Assembly: GCA_022571715.1 (NCBI GenBank)
Contig: JACZXH010000002.1
Span: 17,339 to 81,338, forward strand
Source of the DNA: Bacteroidota bacterium
GTDB lineage: Bacteria > Bacteroidota > Bacteroidia > Cytophagales > Cyclobacteriaceae
Length of the DNA: 64,000 nucleotides
Direction of reading: 5' to 3'
Position numbers and translations under genes: made by a program
Notes under the pieces: model-generated
The model's database searches: none
The model's input: only the letters and a program-made list of their open reading frames with translations
Told to the model about the DNA's origin: nothing
In this document: positions 44,876-52,941 of the stretch, in pieces
Layout of the letters: every line of letters begins with the position of its first letter
Position numbering within the stretch: the first letter of the stretch is position 1

Positions 44876-46015
44876 TTGAAGTTTCTTATTGCATCCGATA
44901 GTTTTAAAGAATCACTTACCGCTTATGAAGTGTGCCAATGTCTCCGGAAAGGTATATTGTCGGAAGCACCTGGTGTGGAAGTGATTGTGAATCCGGTTTC
45001 CGATGGAGGTGAAGGTATCCTGGATATACTCCTTGCAGGCCAGGGTGTATTACACACCAGCCAGGTTACGGGTCCGCTCGGAGCGTCTTTAAACGCTGTG
45101 TGGGGCGTCAAAGATACCACGGCGATCATCGAGATGGCGGAAGCTTCCGGGCTTCCGCTGGTTTCATCTGATAAAAGAAATCCATTTCATGCCACCACAT
45201 ATGGTGTAGGTGAGTTGATAACTCATGCCCTCATCGCCCGTACTGATACCATTATTATAGGCCTCGGCGGAAGCGCTACCAACGACGGAGGTACAGGGAT
45301 GCTCCGGGCATTGGGTTTTGAACTTCTGGATTCTGCGGGAAAATCAATCCCAGATGGAAATACCGGATTAGGGAAGTTAACTACCATTCATGATGATAAC
45401 GTGGATTCCCGATTGATAAATACAAAATTTATAGCAGCCACCGACGTGCAAAATATCCTTACCGGTCCGCTGGGAGCTACCTATACATATGCCCCACAAA
45501 AAGGCGCCAGTCAGGACGACCTGGAAATAATGGACGACAATATGTGCAGGTACGCCAAAATAATTCAAAAAGTAAGAGGTATGGATGTAAACAGCATTCC
45601 GGGATCAGGCGCCGCCGGCGGACTCGGAGCTGCGCTGGTGGCATTTCTCCACGCTGAAATTATTCCTGGATTTAAGCTAGTAAGCGATATTACCGGACTG
45701 GAATCAAAAGTGAAAGACGCTGATATCGTCATTACCGGGGAAGGTAAACTCGATGTGCAGACACTTCAGGGCAAAGCGCCGTACGGGGTGGCACAACTGG
45801 CAAAAAAATATGACAAATTTCTTATTGCAGTGGGCGGTACGATCGATGATTCATCTCTTGACACTTTAAAAAACTCATTTGATCTGATTTTGCCTATCAG
45901 CCGTACACCGGTAAGTAAAGAGAAATCTATGGCCAAAGCCGGGGAATTACTAGAAGAAACAGGAAGATACCTTATGAAGTTGATACAGGAGGGAACTCTT
46001 CCGGTGCAGAGGTGA
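44876..46015 (+). CDS. Glycerate kinase (GlxK/GarK family)
   Basis: A 379-residue enzyme that phosphorylates glycerate with ATP to 2-phosphoglycerate (or 3-phosphoglycerate in some members), linking glyoxylate or glycerate use to glycolysis. It has FLIASDSFKESLTAYEV, NPVSDGGEGILDILL, GLGGSATNDGGTGML, SGAAGGLGAALVAF and ITGEGKLDVQTLQGKAP, all family signatures. The start is a TTG at 44876; an in-frame TAA lies 12 bases upstream and the nearby ATG at 44866 is out of frame. It stands alone, convergent with porU, with a repeat array in between. Confidence 0.93.
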   Translation: MKFLIASDSFKESLTAYEVCQCLRKGILSEAPGVEVIVNPVSDGGEGILDILLAGQGVLHTSQVTGPLGASLNAVWGVKDTTAIIEMAEASGLPLVSSDKRNPFHATTYGVGELITHALIARTDTIIIGLGGSATNDGGTGMLRALGFELLDSAGKSIPDGNTGLGKLTTIHDDNVDSRLINTKFIAATDVQNILTGPLGATYTYAPQKGASQDDLEIMDDNMCRYAKIIQKVRGMDVNSIPGSGAAGGLGAALVAFLHAEIIPGFKLVSDITGLESKVKDADIVITGEGKLDVQTLQGKAPYGVAQLAKKYDKFLIAVGGTIDDSSLDTLKNSFDLILPISRTPVSKEKSMAKAGELLEETGRYLMKLIQEGTLPVQR

Positions 46016-46040
46016 TTTAAAAGGGACTTACAACAGGGAA

Positions 46041-46139
46041 GGTCGTAGGGCGACCCTACGACCAGAAAGAGGGCGACCCTACGACCAGAAAGAGGGCGAC
46101 CCTACGACCAGAAAGAGGTGACTCTGCGACCAGATAGAG
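46041..46139. repeat. 23-bp tandem repeat array with an inverted repeat at its left edge
   Basis: Three perfect copies of a 23-bp unit (46048-46070, 46071-46093, 46094-46116; GGGCGACCCTACGACC plus AGAAAGA) and a degenerate fourth (46117-46139). The left edge also forms a 10-bp inverted repeat, GGTCGTAGGG (46041-46050) with CCCTACGACC (46054-46063), over a 3-base loop. It lies between the convergent glycerate kinase and porU genes and may act as a two-way transcription stop. Confidence 0.8.
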
Positions 46140-46209
46140 ACCAGACAGAAGCGCGGAAAACTGGAAACAATGTAAATACCATGAACTGCGAATACAATTC
46201 GAGGCTACA

Positions 46210-49200
46210 TTATCGTAGCAGATAGATCTTGCCAAACCCGTTTTTAAATGCTTTGTCACCACCGGACATCCGCATGTCCACTTCCTGACCATTTATCCGC
46301 ACAATCACCCGGTACAGGTACACTCCATTGGCTAACTGGTCGCCATATTCATCCCTGCCATTCCATGCGAACTCGGAAATATTGTTACCAATCCGAACCG
46401 GGCCCAGTTCATCCTGTGTGATTTCACGCACAATCCTACCGGAAATGGTCATGATTTGAATTTTTATTTCATCCGGAATCTCATTTCCCGTAAGAGTAAA
46501 CACAAACCGTGTACTGCTTGAAAATGGATTGGGATACGGATAAAAATTGGTGATTGTCGATTCATTAATAACTTCAAAGTGGATCCGGAATGGCTCATCT
46601 CCGGCTTTGTTGCCTGTTGCATCCCTTGCCTGAACTTCAAGAAGGTAAATTCCATTCTCCAGATTTTGAGGACTGTATTCAATAATGAATGGTTTGTTAT
46701 TTTCTTCTGACGCCTCCCATACTACAGCCGGATCCGAATAAGGTATACGCTTTAATATACATCCTTCACATGGGGCTTTAAGGAAAATATCGGTAATGGT
46801 AGTATCCTGAAGAAGCAGATATGGGTTGGCATCACGTACACGAATGCTGATAAACGGGTTTGGTGATACGATGTCACCGTCAAAAATATGCTCACCATCG
46901 ATGGTGACCTCCACCAATGGATTAATATTGTCTTTTTCTACTGTCATGTACCCGAAAAGCTGGATAACATTGTTGTTATAATCCTGTTCTGGCAAAATTC
47001 CGGGATTGACAACGACGTTGAGATCATTCAGTCCGGATTTCCCGAATGAATTCAGTGGTGTATCAAAATTTGTTGTGTCACCGGCAAAAACCGGTTCAAT
47101 CCTGAAGGCGAAATCCTCTTTTGTCCGTGAATCGAGATTGAATACCGAATACTGCACATCCAGAGAGTCTGCAAAATCCTTGTCTGATACATTCAGAAAG
47201 GCAAACCCAGTACCGGTTGTATCACCTTCCTGCAGTGTTATCCTCACATCTTCATCAGTGAAAACGAGCACACCTTCAGGTGGCAAGCTGTAAATAACAA
47301 GCCACTTTTTTAATTGCGGGACCGTAAGGTTCTGCTCATCGCTAAACATACCCTTCAGTCGTATATTCGGAAAATCGGACGGGTCAATGGAAGAAATATC
47401 TTCGACACTGCCACTGAGACCTGATAACAACAGCGACTCAGTCCCGTTATTTTTGATTCCATACACCTCAAATTTATATTGATCAGTTGCATCATCTGTA
47501 GAAACATTTGTGAAAAGCGTAGTCCATTTCACGGCAGGGCCCACGCGGGTGCTCGTAATTTCTCCTTTGGAAAATTTACCCGGGACTAGTTCTGAAAACT
47601 GTATGGTCTGTTCATTCTTCGGACTACTGACAGCGGAGATAATCAGGGCATCACCCGGAGGGTCTCCTTTACGTCCGAAAATGATTACGGGTTCTCCGTC
47701 GTTCAGTGCCTGAATATCTGCAGCAGCTACTCCAATTTCGCCCAGCTTGTCAAAGATCTCTGCAGTCCACGCAGAATAATTAACTTGTCCGATAGAGAAC
47801 AGCACAACATGATCTTTCAGTTTAACGGCGTCAATATATTTAACCAGGTAATCTTCGGCTCCGAGAATTTCAGATTCAGTATAGTTATTGATAACCTGAA
47901 TCTGCCTGCCACACGTACGCGGGTTAAAAATCCCCTCAAACAATGCGGCATACGGCACCGCGGTAGATTTATCGAATGCAATCGCATTTATTGTATTATC
48001 GCGGCAAAGTCTGCCGGCAAAAATAATATTCTGCCCGTCGAGCTCAACATCTACATCCTGGTAATCAAATTCGGTATGATTTACCCCGTATGTCTGTATA
48101 AACACAGATGTTTGATTCTCTTCAAACTTCCATTTTCCCGTTATTGTATCGGCTATGATTCCGGTTAGTTCTGCTCTGCTAAATTGAGAAAATTTGACTT
48201 GAGCCCATCCTTCCGGACTACCGGATATATACGTAAAAGAGCTTACCTCCCACTCGTCTTCCTCGCCAGGCAAAGGTTGTGTATATTTCGTCCGCCAGTA
48301 ATACACTATGCTGTCGGTTTCCGGAATGCTGACATTCCATTCGGCAAGTTCCTTCCCATTCAGCATTGTCGACTTCCTGAAGGAACTTGTGAAGTCATGA
48401 ACCGTGTCGATCTCGAACATATACGTTCTCACACCTGAGAGCAGGTTGGCGGACTGAGCAAGTAACCTGACCTGTTGACTGGCAACTATCGCATAATTTG
48501 CAGGAAGCAGATTTACAGTACCGTTCAACGGAATCATCAGGTTGAGAATCCCGCTATTATTGGTCAGATCCAGTTCGGAAATACTGCCATCTGCATTTAG
48601 TATTACTTCGAAACGGTTCAGGCCTGCATTATTACTGAAATCATTATTTATTTCAAATATCAACGTATCCTCATGGTATATACCTGCAAATTTCAGGGTA
48701 TCATACCTAAATATTGATCCATCACTGAATGTGCGGGTAATTGCCACGGATATACTATCATCATTCGCTGCACCGAAATTCTTTGCAATAATTGACAGAT
48801 CAAATTCTTTAGTTGCATCGTTGATTACCCCACTACCGGGAGCTATGGTAAATATGTTGTCGTCACGGGTTTCATAGTCAGGTAAATTTGTGCCAAAAAG
48901 CCGCACGGCAGGATCACCATTAAGAACCATTTGTTGAACCTGGGTGATATGCAAAGGAATATCATCGGTAACTTCCTGATATCGTTTTGCGGCTTCATTT
49001 TGAATTACCCCAACAGGCATTGAAATGAAAAGTGAGTCTCCAAATCCGGTTTGATAGAATTTGTCGCTATACAATTTCAATGCATTTACAAACCCAAATG
49101 AGCTGTGTGCAATAAATCCCACAGCCCCTAAGTCCTTTGCAAATATCCAGTCGGCGCCCCAATTGAGATAATTTTCAAAAAAATCTCCGGACTGACATCC

Positions 49201-51210
49201 ATTTACAATAAAAGTCGGATACCTGCCCGGGTTGTTATACCCGAGAGAAGGATTGGTCACAAATCCGATATCGATATCTGTAATTCCAGGAGCAGAATGT
49301 CCAAAGAATGTGATAAACAGAAGCCCTTCATTCACTTTATCTGATACATTAATGAATTCAACCGTATTGGTGGTATTTTTTGTAACCGTGGTTACTTCTC
49401 CTCCGAGGTAAATATCTTCTGCTATGGAGGCGAATCCATTTACAATATTTTCAAACTGCACTTTTTCAAATGCCGACGTTCCACCGCTCAGATGCAGCAA
49501 TTTTTTTTGCCACAGGTTGTCGAATGGAAGTGATTCCTTTTCAATTACCTTATCAAGATAACTGATCACGTCGTTAGGCGTGGAGGCAGTAATTCTGCCA
49601 GTTGCTACCGCAGCCTCGTTTCCTGATCCGTTGAGCCCTGCTGTAAACACGGCGTCCGAACCCGGCGAACCTCCGGTAGGCACCAGGTCATGAAAGAGGA
49701 AATTATCCTTGTTGCTTCGGTGGTAGGCATACCGAATATCCAGCGCTTTGCCAATCAGAAATAAATATTCCGGACTTCCCTGCTCCATCATTCGCCGCAT
49801 AAAATTGTAAATCGCCAGCGGGGTCGTTTCGCCATAACTGTATTGGTTGTACAATTCCAAAATGGATACAGTAAGTGTATCGTGGCCCCCACCGGCTGCG
49901 GAGGCCCTGTATGCTGCATATGTTTTCACCGCGTTGTCTGACTGACCGGCAGGTTGCATCAGCACCGGGTGACTGATAATTATATAGTCGTGCTGAGAAG
50001 GATTCACGTTCCTGAAAGACACTTTTTTGATAAAAGGGGTGGGTACAACCGGTGTCGAAGTGGTTATAAATAATTTTCTTAAGGCAGATGTACCGTCTAA
50101 AATTGCTTTGATTTCGTTCGGGTTACCGGAATATCCAATTATTGAAACATTGTCTGTATCGGTGATATCATAAAATCTGGCATCGGTCGGTGTGTTTATG
50201 ATTTCAATATAGGATTTGCCACCCGGGTTCATAGCGGTATAGAATTTCTTCACCAGCACCGAACTCATATCCCATTGCTGAGGAAAGGTGATTTTGAAAT
50301 AGGAAGAAGAAATATTACTTTTTAATCCCCCGTTATCAATTACTTCAATCCTTATGGTCAGCTCTCCGAAGGCTGATATGTCAGACCATTGTAACGTATC
50401 GGTAAATTTGTATGTATCAAAGTCAGAGAAACTATACGCTTTAAGAAACCTCAGTGAAGAGACTCCAGGTCCAACATAAATATTGAATTCGTGATTTAGC
50501 AAACCCTTGCCTTTGACTAACATCTCTAACACAGGTTTATTTCCACTTATAAATGGGTTTGACAGACCACCTATGACAAAATCTTCGAATTTTCCTTCCT
50601 GTATCCAGCTACCCGTCCATAGATCACCATCTTCAAATATTGACAATGAAATAAACTCACCCTGATCATGATATCTAAGTCTGAAATTTGATGTTCGCAA
50701 TTCAAGGAGTTCCTCATTATGAAAAGTTTCAACTGGAATGCCATTAATATTTGCCTCCTGAAAAAATGACATTCTTTTCCCATTCTGCATACCGGATTCC
50801 CATGTCAGGAAATAACTGGTGGAGTCGGAATATAAATTGTAGTATTTGTGAGGTTGTGAAGAGGAAGGATTATACAGGAACGAATCCAGTGTTCCGTCAT
50901 TTATCTGCCCATAAAATTCAATAAATTCCCCTGGCTCAAGTTGGGAAGCTCCAGTGTTTTCGACAAATATGGCCTGTTCGACCCCTCTGTGAAGCAACAG
51001 GTATTTTTTGGCATCAATGGCGTTTACCGGAATACCTGCATCCAGTATATCCTGATACGAAAGTCTGTAAATCCCGTCTTCTGCAACTGTTATTTTGTAA
51101 TACGACTTATTGTAATCAATCCATTCATTACCGTATTGCTGGGCATTTACTGTTGGTATCCCAGCCATCAACAAAACACAAATAAAACCTCCCCTCAAGT
51201 AACTGCTCAT
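46210..51210 (-). CDS. porU: Type IX secretion system sortase, PorU-like (C25 peptidase)
   Basis: A 1666-residue surface protease. It has a signal peptide ending VNAQ, an N-terminal region of about 400 residues with KITVAEDGIYRLSYQDILDAG typical of PorU, and a gingipain-type C25 catalytic domain. The histidine is in FFGHSAPG (about 637) and the cysteine in VNGCQSGDFF (about 671). Ig-like repeats and a terminal FlgD-like segment follow (NPFSSSTRFVFTL, WNGRDEYGDQLANGVYLYRV). PorU removes C-terminal sorting domains from T9SS cargo and attaches it to the cell surface. The length points to the larger PorU or PorU2 type of Cytophagales. It is translationally coupled to the gene upstream (TAATG). 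Confidence 0.9.
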   Translation of the reverse strand: MSSYLRGGFICVLLMAGIPTVNAQQYGNEWIDYNKSYYKITVAEDGIYRLSYQDILDAGIPVNAIDAKKYLLLHRGVEQAIFVENTGASQLEPGEFIEFYGQINDGTLDSFLYNPSSSQPHKYYNLYSDSTSYFLTWESGMQNGKRMSFFQEANINGIPVETFHNEELLELRTSNFRLRYHDQGEFISLSIFEDGDLWTGSWIQEGKFEDFVIGGLSNPFISGNKPVLEMLVKGKGLLNHEFNIYVGPGVSSLRFLKAYSFSDFDTYKFTDTLQWSDISAFGELTIRIEVIDNGGLKSNISSSYFKITFPQQWDMSSVLVKKFYTAMNPGGKSYIEIINTPTDARFYDITDTDNVSIIGYSGNPNEIKAILDGTSALRKLFITTSTPVVPTPFIKKVSFRNVNPSQHDYIIISHPVLMQPAGQSDNAVKTYAAYRASAAGGGHDTLTVSILELYNQYSYGETTPLAIYNFMRRMMEQGSPEYLFLIGKALDIRYAYHRSNKDNFLFHDLVPTGGSPGSDAVFTAGLNGSGNEAAVATGRITASTPNDVISYLDKVIEKESLPFDNLWQKKLLHLSGGTSAFEKVQFENIVNGFASIAEDIYLGGEVTTVTKNTTNTVEFINVSDKVNEGLLFITFFGHSAPGITDIDIGFVTNPSLGYNNPGRYPTFIVNGCQSGDFFENYLNWGADWIFAKDLGAVGFIAHSSFGFVNALKLYSDKFYQTGFGDSLFISMPVGVIQNEAAKRYQEVTDDIPLHITQVQQMVLNGDPAVRLFGTNLPDYETRDDNIFTIAPGSGVINDATKEFDLSIIAKNFGAANDDSISVAITRTFSDGSIFRYDTLKFAGIYHEDTLIFEINNDFSNNAGLNRFEVILNADGSISELDLTNNSGILNLMIPLNGTVNLLPANYAIVASQQVRLLAQSANLLSGVRTYMFEIDTVHDFTSSFRKSTMLNGKELAEWNVSIPETDSIVYYWRTKYTQPLPGEEDEWEVSSFTYISGSPEGWAQVKFSQFSRAELTGIIADTITGKWKFEENQTSVFIQTYGVNHTEFDYQDVDVELDGQNIIFAGRLCRDNTINAIAFDKSTAVPYAALFEGIFNPRTCGRQIQVINNYTESEILGAEDYLVKYIDAVKLKDHVVLFSIGQVNYSAWTAEIFDKLGEIGVAAADIQALNDGEPVIIFGRKGDPPGDALIISAVSSPKNEQTIQFSELVPGKFSKGEITSTRVGPAVKWTTLFTNVSTDDATDQYKFEVYGIKNNGTESLLLSGLSGSVEDISSIDPSDFPNIRLKGMFSDEQNLTVPQLKKWLVIYSLPPEGVLVFTDEDVRITLQEGDTTGTGFAFLNVSDKDFADSLDVQYSVFNLDSRTKEDFAFRIEPVFAGDTTNFDTPLNSFGKSGLNDLNVVVNPGILPEQDYNNNVIQLFGYMTVEKDNINPLVEVTIDGEHIFDGDIVSPNPFISIRVRDANPYLLLQDTTITDIFLKAPCEGCILKRIPYSDPAVVWEASEENNKPFIIEYSPQNLENGIYLLEVQARDATGNKAGDEPFRIHFEVINESTITNFYPYPNPFSSSTRFVFTLTGNEIPDEIKIQIMTISGRIVREITQDELGPVRIGNNISEFAWNGRDEYGDQLANGVYLYRVIVRINGQEVDMRMSGGDKAFKNGFGKIYLLR

Positions 51211-52298
51211 TAATCGATTCTAACAGAAATGGAGAAAACGTGTGTATACAGAGCATCGGATAAGTTACCCGGATCAATAAGTGCATAATCCACATCAACC
51301 TGTTTGAGACGAACTCCGAGCCCGAAGGTAGGTTGAAACTCACGAGATAACGATCCGTCAAAATTTTTCACTTCCTGAAAATTACCTGCTCCCAACCTTA
51401 AAAATGCAATCTTTTTAAAGTCAACCTCCAAACCAAACACCGGATCGAAAGAAACAGTTTCCGATTTTAAAAGTACATTTCGTTTACCATCGAATGTCAT
51501 ATTTATATCGATCGCCGTAAGGAGTCCCCAGTTTTGCTTGATCGTAAAACGTCTTCCAACACCGGCAATCATACGTGGTAATGTAATCTCCAGTGTAGTT
51601 TCCGGAATAATATTTCCGGTTTGAAGGTAAACATCACGAATTTCATCCGTATTATGCGACCATGCCGTAAACGTTCCTGTTATATCCCGAAGCATCAGTC
51701 CCAGTTGCCATCCTTTCACTTTGTAATTGCCGCCCAGATCCACCCCAAAGCCCCAGGCATTTGCAAACGATCCAACACTCCGGTAAATAATCTTAACATT
51801 TGCACCGACACTCAGACCTTCCAAAAATCCCATTTTCCGTGCATAACTGAAAATAAAGGCGTAATCAGCGGCTGAAAAAAAACGGATATTATCATAGTTT
51901 ATAGCGCCGTTGGCATCGTATAGAAAGCGGGTATCAGGAATTTCGTCAATACCAAACCTGATTACCGTAACACCAATGGCGCTTATCGAGTCCAGTTTTA
52001 AGGCAAATCCGGCATAATCGTAATTAGCAATGCCTGCAAACAATGCGGCGTGCATCAAAGAGAACTGATAGTTACCTGCCATATCCGTGAGTCCGCTGGG
52101 GTTCCAGTACGCAGCGGTTACATCCTCAACCACAGCTACCTGCGTTTTCGACATTCCATAGCTCCTGGCACCGGCGCCCAGAGAAAGAAATTCATTGCTG
52201 TATTTAGGTGTGTTATCCTGGCACATTCCTATAATAGGCATATGGATTGCCAGAACGATCAAAAAGAATCCTGATATGCTTGTAAGATTGGTTTTCAT
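51210..52298 (-). CDS. PorV/PorQ-family outer-membrane protein of the type IX secretion system
   Basis: About 362 residues; signal peptide from the ATG at 52298 ends MCQ (an upstream ATG at 52316 is possible). The mature start FLSLGAGARSYGMSKTQVAVVEDVTAAYWNPSGL is the family hallmark, as in PorV/LptO and PorQ, followed by a FadL-like beta-barrel and a terminal strand. PorV shuttles T9SS cargo to the PorU sortase at the outer membrane. The stop codon overlaps the porU start by one base (TAATG), strong support for an operon and for this member being the porU partner. PorV versus PorQ cannot be settled by eye. Confidence 0.88.
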   Translation of the reverse strand: MKTNLTSISGFFLIVLAIHMPIIGMCQDNTPKYSNEFLSLGAGARSYGMSKTQVAVVEDVTAAYWNPSGLTDMAGNYQFSLMHAALFAGIANYDYAGFALKLDSISAIGVTVIRFGIDEIPDTRFLYDANGAINYDNIRFFSAADYAFIFSYARKMGFLEGLSVGANVKIIYRSVGSFANAWGFGVDLGGNYKVKGWQLGLMLRDITGTFTAWSHNTDEIRDVYLQTGNIIPETTLEITLPRMIAGVGRRFTIKQNWGLLTAIDINMTFDGKRNVLLKSETVSFDPVFGLEVDFKKIAFLRLGAGNFQEVKNFDGSLSREFQPTFGLGVRLKQVDVDYALIDPGNLSDALYTHVFSISVRID

Positions 52299-52357
52299 AA
52301 CGGGTTTTGCCGCCATAAATATACTAACTTGATTTTTCAGAAACGTGTAAAATCATT

Positions 52358-52370
52358 ACTGGTTACCAGT
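52358..52370. promoter_or_regulatory. 13-base palindrome in the porV/padR divergent gap
   Basis: ACTGGTTACCAGT has two 6-base arms around a central T. It lies 60 bases upstream of the porV start and 206 bases upstream of padR. A regulator-binding role is only a possibility. Confidence 0.25.
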
Positions 52371-52575
52371 TTATACCTGATCACAAAGAGAGGTAATCTG
52401 TTCAGTACTGCAATATGCCTGTAAGGTCTATTTTATGATATATAGAAAGAATTATATAATTATATAAAGAATATTTAATACAAGCTAATATTTTTTGGAT
52501 AGTACTTGGCTATACATAGTAGTTTTCCGTATATCTAATTGAAAATTTTATTTACTTTAAATATTTAGCGTAATT

Positions 52576-52941
52576 ATGAATTTAGAAAACACTCAGATTC
52601 AAATGCGCAAAGGGATACTGGAGTATTGCATACTTTACATTATTTCCCGCGGTGAAGTTTACGCTTCTGATATGTTGGAAGAGTTGACAACCGCCAGAAT
52701 AATGGTAGTTGAAGGCACCCTTTATCCTTTGCTTACCAGGCTGCGAAAAGCAGGATTAGTCGAATATAAGTGGGTTGAGTCAACTTCGGGGCCACCCCGC
52801 AAATATTATTGGCTTACAATTCAGGGAAATGATTTCTTAAAAAACCTCAATAAAACCTGGCGTGATCTCGCAAAATCTACCAGGCTGATTACTACCAAAA
52901 AAAGAACTACCAGTACGACTAAAAAAAGCGCTAAATCATGA
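52576..52941 (+). CDS. PadR-family transcriptional regulator
   Basis: A 121-residue winged-helix repressor-type protein: MRKGILEYCILYIISRGEVYASDMLEEL, then VEGTLYPLLTRLRKAGLVEYKWVEST and PPRKYYWLTIQGNDFL, the classic PadR motif set. A Lys/Thr-rich tail follows. It overlaps the next gene by 4 bases (ATGA). PadR-PspC pairs are common in Bacteroidota and the regulator presumably controls its own operon in response to envelope or membrane stress. Confidence 0.92.
   Translation: MNLENTQIQMRKGILEYCILYIISRGEVYASDMLEELTTARIMVVEGTLYPLLTRLRKAGLVEYKWVESTSGPPRKYYWLTIQGNDFLKNLNKTWRDLAKSTRLITTKKRTTSTTKKSAKS

Noticed and set aside
46048..46116. Tandem 23-bp repeats as a CRISPR array
   Set aside because: The copies abut each other without spacers and there are no cas genes in the window.
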